Below, piece by piece: positions 38,818 through 47,633 of a stretch of DNA of 64,000 nucleotides. The notes under the pieces are model-generated. The model ran no database searches. It was not told the DNA's origin and was given only the letters and a program-made list of their open reading frames with translations. The position numbers were made by a program, and so were the translations under genes. Origin of the DNA: Sulfobacillus thermosulfidooxidans (GTDB lineage Bacteria; Bacillota; Sulfobacillia; Sulfobacillales; Sulfobacillaceae); the NCBI RefSeq assembly GCF_001280565.1, contig NZ_LGRO01000001.1, positions 2,418,001-2,482,000 on the forward strand, read 5' to 3'. Every line of letters begins with the position of its first letter. Position 1 is the first letter of the stretch.

Positions 38818-39930
38818 ATGAGTTGGATGGACGGAATTCCATTATGGGACCATCATTGTCATGCGTTAATCGACCCCAGCTTAGCTGGGGATATGGAACT
38901 GTTTGCTTATGCGTTAACCGAGGCGCCACGTTCGTATCCCTTGAAAGATATCCAACAAACCGTCACCTATTGGCAAGCATTGAGCATTGCGGCGCAAGAA
39001 TTAGGGACCCGCTGTGATGCCAAGGAGATAGAAATGTCTTTGCGCCAAACGGATTTTGGATCCTATTCCCGCTCTTTGTTTCACAAAGCAGGATATGAGC
39101 GCCTGTTGATTGACACCGGATTTACGCCGCAAGGCGGCTGGCCCTTATCCGAGCTAGAAAGTGTCTTGGCGATACCGATTATGAAGATTTTACGGCTAGA
39201 AACCACGGCCCAGGAACTGTTGTATCAATTTGCCGATGTGCGAGATTGGATTTTGGCGGTAAAGGACCGTGTGAAACACGCCCGGAGCCAGGGCTATGTA
39301 GGAATGAAATCGATTATAGCGTACCGTTCAGGTTTAGAGGTTTATCCTGTCCATTCAGAAGATGCGCAGGCGGCCTTTGCTGAGATGAAAAAGCAAGGCC
39401 AAACGCGGTTGACCGATCCGCGTTTACTCAACTATCTATTATGGGAATTGGCCCCGGTATTCATTGAAGAAGCTTTGCCTCTTCAGTTTCATACCGGCCT
39501 TGGTGATCCTGATACCAATTTGTATAAGGGCAATCCCTTGTTATTGCGAGATTTCCTCGAAACCTTTATTCCCCAAGGACTGCAAGTGACGTTGCTTCAT
39601 ACTTATCCCTATCACCGCGAAGCCGGATTCTTGGCGTCTGTCTATCCTAACGTTTATTTTGATGTGTCCTTAGCGCTGCCATTGGCAGCGAGTGGGGCCA
39701 AACGCATTGTGGCCGAAGCCTTGGAATTGGCTCCGGCCACTCGCGTGCTGTTTGCTTCCGATTCTCATACTCGTCCGGAAAGTTTCTATTTATCCGCAAC
39801 GCTTTGGAAACAGGGATTAGAAGCCTATTGCGATAGGATTACCCAAGACCATCATATTTTGCCTGAAGTGGCTGAACGTTGGATGAACCTGATTGCCTGG
39901 GAAAATTGTCGCCGCGTCTATCAACTTTAA
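38818..39930 (+). CDS. Amidohydrolase (FluG N-domain-like)
   Basis: The ATG at 38818 is 7 nt after GGAGGA; the ORF extends further but without a site. The 370-residue protein has IPLWDHHCHALID (first metal His pair), QFHTGLGDPDT, LHTYPYHREAGFLASVYPNVYFDVS and FASDSHTRPESFY (last metal Asp), the amidohydrolase_2 (PF04909) pattern. In fungi FluG fuses such a domain to a glutamine-synthetase-like domain; here the two are separate, convergent genes whose stops overlap by 4 bp. It may hydrolyse a gamma-glutamyl or aromatic amide. Substrate unknown. Confidence 0.82.
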   Translation: MSWMDGIPLWDHHCHALIDPSLAGDMELFAYALTEAPRSYPLKDIQQTVTYWQALSIAAQELGTRCDAKEIEMSLRQTDFGSYSRSLFHKAGYERLLIDTGFTPQGGWPLSELESVLAIPIMKILRLETTAQELLYQFADVRDWILAVKDRVKHARSQGYVGMKSIIAYRSGLEVYPVHSEDAQAAFAEMKKQGQTRLTDPRLLNYLLWELAPVFIEEALPLQFHTGLGDPDTNLYKGNPLLLRDFLETFIPQGLQVTLLHTYPYHREAGFLASVYPNVYFDVSLALPLAASGAKRIVAEALELAPATRVLFASDSHTRPESFYLSATLWKQGLEAYCDRITQDHHILPEVAERWMNLIAWENCRRVYQL

Positions 39931-41261
39931 TAGCGAAACCTGTGCCATGCGGCAATCTCTTCCGGAGATTTGTTCTGATAAAAAGCGACTTCGGAATGTT
40001 TGACGGCTAAGTAGCTTTGCATGAGCAATTCCCCCATGGCATCGTGCAACACGGCATTTTGCGCTAAATGACTCAGTGCTTGATCTAATGATGAAGGTAA
40101 GCGGATAATCCCCCGGATTTCCCGTTCATCCGCGGGAATATCATCAGGATTACTGAGGACGGGATCTTTGGGATCAAGCTTCTTGGTAATACCATCAAGA
40201 CCGGCGGCGATAAGTCCGCCTAAAGCTAAGTAGGGATTACTACTTAAATCTGCCGGTTTAAACTCCACATTCACGCTTTGTTGTTCTTGCGATTTAATCG
40301 GGGAAGCGATGCGTAAGGGCGCTTCCCGGTTATCCGGGCCCCAACAGGCGTAACTAGAACTCCAGGCATTAGGCACAAGACGCTGGTATGAATTGACACT
40401 CGGCGTCGTCAGCGCCAGTAAAGCGGGCAGATGGTGAAGAATGCCAGCCATGAACTGATAACCCATCGTGCTGAGTCGGTAGGGATCACGTGCGTCGTAA
40501 AACAGATTATTCCCTTCATCATCGAGGGCACTAAAGTGAATATGTCCTCCGTTTCCAGCTTGATCTAACCACGGTTTGGGGGCAAAGGACACTTGAAGTC
40601 CGTGACGTTTAGCGATGGCGCGGATAGTTTCTCGAATATAGAGTTGTTGACTGGCGGCCTCCATGATGGGGCGGTGGCGGACGGAAATTTCGTGTTGACC
40701 ATGCGCGAGCTCTGGATAATATTGCTCCAGAATAATCCCTTGCTGTTCGAGGTTCGTGGCGAGATCATCCAGAAAATCTTGGGAAATTAACATGCCTTGC
40801 GACGAGAAACATAACGTCTCATCCCATGGTTTCCCATCTTGGACGAGACTAAATTCGTTTTCAATACTGGCTTGGATCGTGATCCCCATAGCCTTCGCTT
40901 GTTGATCCATGCGTGCTAGAAAATGACGGGGACAGGCGTCCCATGGTTTTCCGTCAAGGGTTGTCATGACGGTGAGGACGGCTCCTGTGTGGGGCGCATA
41001 CGGCAAGATTTGAAAAGTCGATAAATCAGGGACGAGACGCACTTCCCCGACGGGCCCCATGCCTTCTACCGTTTGCAGTTGATCAAGACTATTCATTGCT
41101 TGCATGGCGACGGTAAGTCCAATCCCGCTGGATAATCTGGCGGGAAGGGTGGGAGCATAGGCCGATTTGCCACGAATAATGCCGCCGTTATCGCAATAGA
41201 GAAACCGGACAAAGCGAATATCTTGCTCCTGAACTTTCTCAAGCACATCGTCGAGTTCCAT
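39927..41261 (-). CDS. Glutamine-synthetase-family ligase (FluG C-domain-like)
   Basis: Start at 41261, after AAAGGAGT by 7 nt; 444 residues. The N domain has RFLYCDNGGIIRGKS, and the C domain has ASIENEFSL (metal E-x-E), NGGHIHFSAL (metal His), SYQRLVPNAWSS, and NVEFKPADLSSNPYLALGGLIAAGLDG. It lacks the tightly conserved glutamine-synthetase RIPxxxxxxxxxRxE spacing and aligns better with gamma-glutamyl-amine ligases. It probably joins glutamate to an amine at the cost of ATP. It sits back to back with a second family member (41543), with a shared regulatory region. Confidence 0.83.
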   Translation of the reverse strand: MELDDVLEKVQEQDIRFVRFLYCDNGGIIRGKSAYAPTLPARLSSGIGLTVAMQAMNSLDQLQTVEGMGPVGEVRLVPDLSTFQILPYAPHTGAVLTVMTTLDGKPWDACPRHFLARMDQQAKAMGITIQASIENEFSLVQDGKPWDETLCFSSQGMLISQDFLDDLATNLEQQGIILEQYYPELAHGQHEISVRHRPIMEAASQQLYIRETIRAIAKRHGLQVSFAPKPWLDQAGNGGHIHFSALDDEGNNLFYDARDPYRLSTMGYQFMAGILHHLPALLALTTPSVNSYQRLVPNAWSSSYACWGPDNREAPLRIASPIKSQEQQSVNVEFKPADLSSNPYLALGGLIAAGLDGITKKLDPKDPVLSNPDDIPADEREIRGIIRLPSSLDQALSHLAQNAVLHDAMGELLMQSYLAVKHSEVAFYQNKSPEEIAAWHRFRY

Positions 41262-41319
41262 AAAGTACTCCTTTTCACTGAGAGTTGTGATCATCTCATT
41301 TCATTATGGCGATCTTCTT

Positions 41320-41385
41320 CGGCAAAAAAATTTGGTATTCCGCCTAAAAATTCTCCCGATACACAAAAAATTTCGGGAATTGTGT
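41320..41385. promoter_or_regulatory. Candidate operator pair between the two ligase genes
   Basis: Two similar words, GGCAAAAAAATTTGGTATTC (41321-41340) and ACACAAAAAATTTCGGGAAT-TGTGT (41361-41385, also a palindrome ACACAA-N13-TTGTGT), resemble the reverse of a third, ATTTCCAAGAATTTTTGGCA (46203-46222), in front of the IclR gene. They may be sites for that regulator. Confidence 0.4.
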
Positions 41386-41542
41386 CACATTCAGCAGGAA
41401 AAATGCCTGGCAATCACGAATTAAAAATGAAATTTACATTCCATTTCTCTTGTTATTCTATCTCACCATATTTTCCCATGCCACAGAGTTGAGACATATT
41501 TGTTCTTAAATTTGTTCTTAAGATGATCAGGAGGCGTGATAC

Positions 41543-42880
41543 GTGACATATGAAGACATCAACCGGTTGATTGCGGACAACGATATCGAAGTGATCCGGG
41601 TCGTGTTTAATGACATCACCAATGTATCCCGGGCCCGCAACATCCCGGTGAAATATTTTCAGGAAACCGTGATGCAAAAAGGTGTGCAATATCCTTCTGC
41701 GATGTTATCGGTCGATACCTCCGCCAACTTTGTCTTAGCGGCGGGCGCAGGATTTGCCGGAGGTTATGGGAGCTGGCTATTAAAAATCGATCCGGAAACC
41801 TTCCACATCATCCCTTGGGCGAAAAAGAGTGCGCGGGTGATTGCGGATCTGTACACGTTAGATGAAGTGCCCGTTCCGGTGGCACCCCGGTCAGTCTTGC
41901 AGCGCGTCCTTAAGGAATTCGATAAAGAAGGATTGGGTACTTATGGTGCGGCTGAGCTCGAATTTTACATCTTTAAGCAATATGATGAACACGGCTTTGA
42001 ACCGACGTGGACTGGTCTTCAATGCTATTCCGAAATTAAACAGGGAGAAATTGACGAAATTTTGTATCAAATCGTCAGCGGCCTAGCGGCTGTAGGGATT
42101 CACGTCGAAGCCGCTAATACCGAGTATGGCCCAGGGCAATTTGAAATATCGATTAATCCGCAATGGGGTATTGCCCAAGCGGATGTGGCCTTCACTCTCA
42201 AGACGGCAATTAAAGAAATGATGGCCCAACGGGGGCTCTTGGCGACTTTTATGACGAAGCCGTTAACAGGGCTCAGTGGCAGTGGCAGTCATTTCCATCA
42301 TTCGCTCTATCACAAGGCCACCGGTCAAAATGCCTTGTTTGACCCAGAAGGTGACTATGGGCTAAGTGACTTGGCTAAACATTTTATCGCCGGGCAATTG
42401 CACCACGCCAAGGCCATATCGGCTTTGGCTAATCCGACCATCAATTCCTATCACCGCTTGCGTCCTTATACTTTTGCACCGAGTAATGTGACGTGGGGCC
42501 TGGAAAATCGGATGTGTATGATTCGTATTCCTGGCGCAAGGGGACAAGGAACCCACATTGAGAACCGCTTACCGGGAGCGGACAATAATCCCTATTTGAT
42601 GATGGCTGCCATGTATGCCGCGGGATTAGATGGCATAAGACGGCAATTGCCGGTACCTCCACCCGTAGAGAATGAAGATGCTTACGCTAAATCGGATGCA
42701 TCGTCCCTTCCGAAAACTCTTGGGGAGGCTCTTGACGCCTTAAATGAGGATGAGGTGCTAGTTAGTCTGTTAGGGCCTGAATTTGTCCAAGCCTTTACGG
42801 CACTCAAAACAAACGAAATTAACCGCTTTATGGATCATGTTTCTGACTGGGAAGTCAAAGAATACCGTGAACTCTTTTAG
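41543..42880 (+). CDS. Glutamine-synthetase-family ligase, probably gamma-glutamyl-amine synthetase
   Basis: The 445-residue protein starts at the GTG at 41543 behind AGGAGG. It has GAAELEFYIFKQYD (E-x-E), NTEYGPGQFEIS, LSGSGSHFHHSLY (GxGxHxHxSL), NSYHRLRPYTFAPSN, and ENRLPGADNNPYLMMAAMYAAGLDG. This pattern fits PuuA/GlnT-type ligases more than the house-keeping GlnA. It is followed after 11 bases by the AhpD-like gene, so they are one operon with the permease. It probably adds glutamate to an amine taken up by that permease. Confidence 0.86.
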   Translation: MTYEDINRLIADNDIEVIRVVFNDITNVSRARNIPVKYFQETVMQKGVQYPSAMLSVDTSANFVLAAGAGFAGGYGSWLLKIDPETFHIIPWAKKSARVIADLYTLDEVPVPVAPRSVLQRVLKEFDKEGLGTYGAAELEFYIFKQYDEHGFEPTWTGLQCYSEIKQGEIDEILYQIVSGLAAVGIHVEAANTEYGPGQFEISINPQWGIAQADVAFTLKTAIKEMMAQRGLLATFMTKPLTGLSGSGSHFHHSLYHKATGQNALFDPEGDYGLSDLAKHFIAGQLHHAKAISALANPTINSYHRLRPYTFAPSNVTWGLENRMCMIRIPGARGQGTHIENRLPGADNNPYLMMAAMYAAGLDGIRRQLPVPPPVENEDAYAKSDASSLPKTLGEALDALNEDEVLVSLLGPEFVQAFTALKTNEINRFMDHVSDWEVKEYRELF

Positions 42881-42891
42881 GAGGAGAGTCG

Positions 42892-43311
42892 ATGAGCTTA
42901 GTCGAGGGTGTCGCTGAAGATAAGGCGGTCGGAATAGTTAAAGAGATTTATGAAGAAATGAAGCAGGTTCGGGGATGGAACCGCATTCCCGCTATTTGGC
43001 GGGTGATGGCTCTAAAACCCGAATATCTCAAGGTCAACTGGGAGCGCTACAAGAAAATCATGATGCAAGGCCAGATCGACGCCAAGACCAAGGAGATGTT
43101 GGCCTTGGCAGTCAGCATGGTGAATGGTTGCAGCTACTGAATTGACAGCCATTCTTTCGCGTTGCGAAAGATGGGAATGACCGATGAGGAATTGGTTGAG
43201 TTGGTTTCAGTTATTGACTTTTTTTCGGGGACGAATGCCATGTCGACAGCTTTAAAGATTGCCTTTGAATGGCCATCGCTACCATCACACCCAGATGAAT
43301 CAGCCCATTGA
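42892..43311 (+). CDS. AhpD-like carboxymuconolactone decarboxylase family protein, candidate selenoprotein
   Basis: Start at 42892 follows GGAGGAGAG. The frame runs 82 codons to a TGA (43138-43140) and then stays open for 56 more codons to 43309-43311; 139 residues in all. Downstream residues IDSHSFALRKMGMTDEELVELVSVIDFF are typical of AhpD-like proteins. The UGA sits at residue 83 in C80-S-Y-U83, with E68 twelve residues before C80 and H87 four after U83. This is the spacing of AhpD E118, C130, C133 and H137, so UGA replaces the second redox Cys. A SECIS-like hairpin follows. It likely acts as a CxxU redox or peroxidase-type protein. If UGA is not read, the product is truncated. It is 11 bases after the ligase gene. 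Confidence 0.8.
43149..43174 (+). promoter_or_regulatory. Candidate bacterial SECIS hairpin
   Basis: CCAU pairs with AUGG, a single U bulges, then CUUUCGC pairs with GCGAAAG across a GUU loop. The loop starts with G and is 20 nt after the UGA; bacterial SECIS elements have at least one G in the first two loop bases and 16-37 nt spacing. An E. coli-type bulged U is also present. Confidence 0.7.
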
Positions 43312-43405
43312 TTCGAACGGCTTCGTTTATTTGGGCCCGCACAAAATTGGGGTGGGTTTAAAGAGGAATCTTGAATATCGATATAAGAAGGGAGCGTTAT
43401 GCACC

Positions 43406-45004
43406 GTGAAGTCTGATTTGGATTATGCCAATCAATCCGCTGACCCTAAACAAAGCAGCTATAAAAAAGAATTAGGTTTTTGGACCGTCGTGTTTTTAGC
43501 CACGGGCGGCATATTGGGACCTGCCGTTGGGTTCACGCCCGTGTCTGTGCTAGCTTTGGCCGGACCATCTGGCATTTTGTCGTGGATTATTGCTTTTCTC
43601 TTAATCATGGCGGTTGCCATGGCTTATGTGGAACTGGGAACCATGTGGCCCAAGGCAGGAGGTGTGGCCTACTATCCTGCCAAAAGTAGTGGGTCCATTG
43701 TCGGCGTGATGAATGCTTGGGGGTCTTTTGTGGGTTATGCTTTAGCGGTTCCGTCGATTGTTGTGGCCTTCGTGGAATACTTGAGTTATTGGTTCCCGGG
43801 TTTATATAAAGGTGGGACCTTAACCACTACTGGCATCGTTTCCGCCATCGCCGTGACTGTTGTCATCTTTTGGATTAATACTTTGCGTATTCGATATATG
43901 GGTCAGTTAAATAACATTTTTACGGTATTAACTATTATTGGCCTTGTTGTGGTCAGTTTGGTGCTGTTGGCGCATATGCATCCCAGTAACTTTCACCATT
44001 TTCACGGGTTTGTTCCTTTTGGAACCTCGGGTCTGTTTCTCGCTATCTCTGCAACGATTTATGGATATGGTGGCTTTCGGCAGCCGATCGATTATGCCGA
44101 AGAAGTTAAGGACCCAGGGACAACCATTCCAAAAGCGGTCTTTTTGACCATGATTATTACGCTGGTCATCTATTTTCTCGAAAGTCTTTCCTATCTTGGC
44201 GCCATCAACTGGAACGGGATTGGCGTCCAAGCGGGAAATTGGTCTGGATTATCAAGTTTGGCCTATCCCTTTGTTTCTATTGGTCATGGTATCGGGCTTC
44301 CAATTATCGGGCTCATTGCCATGATTACCATGCTTATTGCCTCGTTTAAAGATGGTTATATCTATTTTGGTGGCGCAAGCCGGGTGGGATATTCGCTGAG
44401 TTACTATGATGGGTACTTGCCCAAAATCTTTACGCATATGACCAAAAATGGGATTCCGTTGCCGTCCGTTCTATTAGTGTTGGTGGTGTCGTCGTTATAT
44501 ATTATTTTGTTACCATCTTTCTCGTCTCTTTTTCCATTAGTGGCGAGTGCCTTATTGTTGTCTTATGCTCCGGGTCCTTTGAGTTTGGCGATTTTTCGCG
44601 CAAAATATCCTCGTGAACCAAGACCTTACGTATTGCCAGCGTACAAGATCCTCGCTCCTTTTGCCTTTATGATCAGTACGTTAATGATTTATTGGTCAGG
44701 ATGGGCCTCCGTACACATTTTGATTCCTTCAGTGTTTATTGGTTTATTGCTCCTGCTCTTTTATCGTAAACATAGCCGCATTACTCAAGGTGACTGGCGC
44801 ATGGGTCTATGGTTCCCCATCTTTCAGATTGTGTTGATGGGTCTATCTTACATGGGGAGCAAGAATTTTGGTGGTCACAATCTCATTTCCTCACCTTGGG
44901 ACACGGTAGTGGTAGGACTTGTCGCGTTAGTATTTTACTATTGGGGATTATCGTCGGGATTAAGATGGCAAGAACATGACACATTTGTTGAGTCTCCGCA
45001 CTAA
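43406..45004 (+). CDS. Amino acid/amine permease (APC superfamily)
   Basis: I start at the GTG at 43406, 11 nt after AAGGGAG; the upstream frame to 43259 overlaps the AhpD-like gene. The 532-residue protein has about 12 membrane segments. Helix 1 FLATGGILGPAVGF, the TM2-3 stretch GPSGILSWIIAFLLIMAVAMAYVELGTMWPKAGGVAYYP and YAEEVKDPGTTIPKAV are typical of APC transporters (GABA/polyamine-like group). It probably imports the amine used by the ligases upstream. No other gene follows for 440 bases. Confidence 0.87.
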   Translation: MKSDLDYANQSADPKQSSYKKELGFWTVVFLATGGILGPAVGFTPVSVLALAGPSGILSWIIAFLLIMAVAMAYVELGTMWPKAGGVAYYPAKSSGSIVGVMNAWGSFVGYALAVPSIVVAFVEYLSYWFPGLYKGGTLTTTGIVSAIAVTVVIFWINTLRIRYMGQLNNIFTVLTIIGLVVVSLVLLAHMHPSNFHHFHGFVPFGTSGLFLAISATIYGYGGFRQPIDYAEEVKDPGTTIPKAVFLTMIITLVIYFLESLSYLGAINWNGIGVQAGNWSGLSSLAYPFVSIGHGIGLPIIGLIAMITMLIASFKDGYIYFGGASRVGYSLSYYDGYLPKIFTHMTKNGIPLPSVLLVLVVSSLYIILLPSFSSLFPLVASALLLSYAPGPLSLAIFRAKYPREPRPYVLPAYKILAPFAFMISTLMIYWSGWASVHILIPSVFIGLLLLLFYRKHSRITQGDWRMGLWFPIFQIVLMGLSYMGSKNFGGHNLISSPWDTVVVGLVALVFYYWGLSSGLRWQEHDTFVESPH

Positions 45005-45188
45005 GGACAATAATTCCTGTTAACGTATCTCTTCTAAAAGGCAAGGCCTATGGTTCAAAGGCACTAACCTTTCATTGGCGGATGTTGCAGATTGATTTCG
45101 CAACCGTCTTGTTACAGGAACTGGCATAGCCAACCTATACAGATCACAATAGAAGAACTTGGGTGGCTATGCCCAGTTATTGAAAATA

Positions 45189-45231
45189 ACTCCCACTGCA
45201 AAGCCTCCTAAGGCAGGCTTGCAGTGGGAGT
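45189..45231 (+). terminator. Long hairpin downstream of the permease
   Basis: ACTCCCACTGCAA-A-AGCCT pairs with AGGCT-TGCAGTGGGAGT; 17 bp with one bulged A and loop CCTAAGGC. A CTCTTTTTTAG run starts about 10 nt later. It is probably the operon's 3' end. Confidence 0.6.
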
Positions 45232-45439
45232 CTTACGCTTCTCGCTCTTTTTTAGCCATTCCAAGGTCGTTCAGCAAGGGTTCCGGAAAAAGATCGATTC
45301 GTCAGACTTTCATCCTTGTATGCGGTGTGGCAATCCTGTTTATCAACACGTGCTATTACAACATATAAAACTATATCATGAAGGGACCCAGTATCCAGGT
45401 GGCCCCTTCAGTGATTATATTCAGATGGTCATAGATTAA
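45224..45439 (+). CDS. Possible small zinc-ribbon/zinc-finger protein
   Basis: A 71-codon frame has FHPCMRCGNPVYQHVLLQHIKLYHEG, with a CxxC and two or three spaced His, as in a zinc finger. Its GTG start lies inside the hairpin and no ribosome binding site is visible, so the true start may differ. No homologue recognised. Confidence 0.35.
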   Translation: MGVLRFSLFFSHSKVVQQGFRKKIDSSDFHPCMRCGNPVYQHVLLQHIKLYHEGTQYPGGPFSDYIQMVID

Positions 45440-45444
45440 CGGAC

Positions 45445-46128
45445 TTATGAGATTTCCATGGCCTTTGCATAAGGAATTGGTTCGATGGATGTTGCCTGGG
45501 GAAAAATCACCTCGAATACATAATCATCGAGACTATGTAAGCTGGTTGTCACCAGTTGCATGGAGGCGATGCGGAAAAGGTAACACGGATTTTCTTCATT
45601 GCCCGCATAGACGGCCAATCTTCCCTGTGATGTTAATGCCATGAAATTCGCCCGTCCTTCTAAATGCTGGTGGGTGTCAATAAGAGCCTCGGTGATGGTG
45701 CGGCCTTGTTGCATTTGCTGGAGCCAATAATAATAGCCAACTTCACTGTCGGATGTTCCTTCTAACTGTCCGGCAAATTCTTGCCGGTAGGCCTTATGAC
45801 GACTTAAGAAGCCGTTGTGGGCAAATGCATAGGTTCTCAGAGGATCGCAATAGGGCTGGGCATTAAGGGGACTTTGTGTCGTCATCAGGCTCGGCCGTCT
45901 TAAGTGAATAAACGTACGGCGCGTCTTAACCGCCCTAAGTGCATCGTCCGCATAGGGATCGTTCCGTAAGCCATATAAAGACCTATACCGGTGAAGCCCC
46001 ATCTCATCAACCCAGGCCATACCCCAGCCATAACCTGCAACGCCTAGTTCTTCGAGGTTCCTGGCCCATGCCAAGAGTTCTGATATATTGATAAAATCAG
46101 GGGATGAAACGGCTAACATTTCGCACAT
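45445..46128 (-). CDS. Class II glutamine amidotransferase (YafJ-like)
   Basis: The 227-residue protein starts behind AGGAGGATCG. It begins MCEMLAVSS, so Cys2 is the Ntn nucleophile after Met removal. VAGYGWGMAW, FIHLRRPS, YAFAHNGFL, EGTSDSEVGYY and VTTSLHSLDDY are the GATase_6 core (YafJ/DUF family, EgtC-related). It would hydrolyse a gamma-glutamyl amide. In the cluster it could release glutamate from a gamma-glutamyl amine, as PuuD does with an unrelated fold. Opposite strand to the permease. Confidence 0.85.
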   Translation of the reverse strand: MCEMLAVSSPDFINISELLAWARNLEELGVAGYGWGMAWVDEMGLHRYRSLYGLRNDPYADDALRAVKTRRTFIHLRRPSLMTTQSPLNAQPYCDPLRTYAFAHNGFLSRHKAYRQEFAGQLEGTSDSEVGYYYWLQQMQQGRTITEALIDTHQHLEGRANFMALTSQGRLAVYAGNEENPCYLFRIASMQLVTTSLHSLDDYVFEVIFPQATSIEPIPYAKAMEIS

Positions 46129-46202
46129 GGCGATCCTCCTACACGTTCAATTTTGACAAAATGAATTCGTTTAGTTCCCTCTGGTTTCCTGCCTGTTCGG
46201 GC

Positions 46203-46222
46203 ATTTCCAAGAATTTTTGGCA
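46203..46222. promoter_or_regulatory. Candidate IclR operator copy
   Basis: ATTTCCAAGAATTTTTGGCA resembles two words between the ligase genes (41320-41385). It contains a CCAA-N6-TTGG palindrome. It is located in front of the regulator gene, where auto-regulation would be expected. Confidence 0.4.
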
Positions 46223-46345
46223 ATCTATCCAGGTCAAGAAGGAATTTTTGCTGAGATGACGAAGTTATCTTAAGAAATGGAATATAGATTTCATTTTACC
46301 GAATTGGTCTTGAAATGTCAGGGGGGAATGAAGAAGGGGGAGGTC

Positions 46346-47113
46346 ATGGCACCACAACAAGAAGAATCCCGCATGCCATCACTGCGGGCCTTAGAACGAG
46401 GTCTTCAATTATTAGACTACCTCATCCGGGTTAAAGAAGCCCGCTTGCATAAAATTGCGGAAGAGACTTTTTTGCCTTCGTCAACCACGCACCGTTTATT
46501 ACAAGCTTTAGAACGCCATGGCTACGTGACAGAGACCCAGCATGGACTCTATAAGCTAGGGATGAAAGGATTTTTGTTAACCGGAGTTCGGGAAAGCATT
46601 CGCCATGTCTTAGAAGATTTGCAGAAGAAAACGGGAGAAACGGTCAACTTGGCCATGCTCGTGCAAGATGAAATGGAGTATGTGGAGCGTGCGGTCTCTG
46701 ATCATGCTTTGTCTTTTGTGGTGTCCGTCGGACAGCGCATTCCGCTTAATTGTAGTGCGCTCGGCAAAGCAGTCCTGGCGTATCAACCAGGTCTCCTTGA
46801 ACATCTGAGCCTTGAGAAAAGAACCTCTCATTCCATTACCGACCTGATTGAATTGAAGGCCGAATTAGAAGTCGCCAGGCACCGCGGCTTTACCCTGGAT
46901 AACGAGGAATATTTTGATGGGGTGTTTTGTGTGGCAGTGCCGGTGTTTGATCACAGTGGGGACGCCATTGGGGGCGTGTCCATTTCAGGTCCCACGGTGC
47001 GCTTTTCCCGCGAACAAGCCTTTCAATTTGCGCCGTTGTTAAAAGCATCGGGAGAACGGATTAGCCAATTACTGCAAACCCACGAGGAAGGAGAAGCCAA
47101 ACATGGCCAATGA
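46346..47113 (+). CDS. IclR-family transcription regulator
   Basis: I start at 46346 (MAPQQEES), behind AAGGGGGAGG; starts at 46277 and 46328 are possible. The 255-residue protein has an N-terminal HTH (SLRALERGLQLLDYL...STTHRLLQALERHGYV) and the IclR effector domain (LNCSALGKAVLAYQP, GFTLDNEEYFDGVFCVAVPVFD, GGVSISGP). It likely controls the amine cluster. It overlaps the next gene by 11 bases. Confidence 0.88.
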   Translation: MAPQQEESRMPSLRALERGLQLLDYLIRVKEARLHKIAEETFLPSSTTHRLLQALERHGYVTETQHGLYKLGMKGFLLTGVRESIRHVLEDLQKKTGETVNLAMLVQDEMEYVERAVSDHALSFVVSVGQRIPLNCSALGKAVLAYQPGLLEHLSLEKRTSHSITDLIELKAELEVARHRGFTLDNEEYFDGVFCVAVPVFDHSGDAIGGVSISGPTVRFSREQAFQFAPLLKASGERISQLLQTHEEGEAKHGQ

Positions 47114-47549
47114 CACATCGTCTCAAGATAATAAATATTTTGCCCAACCACAAAATCGGGTAGTAGAGGTCTTGGAAGATTTTCTACCCCAATACATCAA
47201 TATTGATCAACTCCCCATTTCCATCGTAGCGGAAGGAGTGGGGCTTAAAGGAGTATTTGGCCAAAATCTTCTGTTGTCTTTTGTCTATATGAAGCCCCAT
47301 TCGGTGGCCGCTATCCATAGCCATCCGGAAGAGCAAATCGGTCTTGTTTTAGAGGGGGAATACGAATTTGAGCTTAACGGCGTGAGGAAATTGATTGGAA
47401 AAGGGGATGTGTATATTGTGCCCCCGAATGTGCCTCATGGAGCCATCACTCACGACAAAGCGTGCCTGGCTCTGGACATTTTTGCCCCGCCGCGCTCGGG
47501 TTACCGGGAAATGCTCGAAAACACGCATAAAGTCATGACCTTTGATTAA
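47103..47549 (+). CDS. Cupin domain protein
   Basis: A 148-residue single-domain cupin with HSHPEEQIGLVLEGEYEFEL (metal site H-x-H-x-E) and GDVYIVPPNVPHGAI (second cupin motif, His). It starts inside the IclR gene (11-base overlap), behind AAGGAGAAG, so it is co-translated. It may be an enzyme (isomerase or dioxygenase) or a small-molecule sensor. Its substrate is not known. Confidence 0.85.
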   Translation: MANDTSSQDNKYFAQPQNRVVEVLEDFLPQYINIDQLPISIVAEGVGLKGVFGQNLLLSFVYMKPHSVAAIHSHPEEQIGLVLEGEYEFELNGVRKLIGKGDVYIVPPNVPHGAITHDKACLALDIFAPPRSGYREMLENTHKVMTFD

Positions 47550-47633
47550 GCCCCAAAGACTGACGAAGGATCGTCGTTAGACCAGGAAATTAATTACCAA
47601 GTGCGAACATTATCTTTAAGGGAGCGAGATGAC

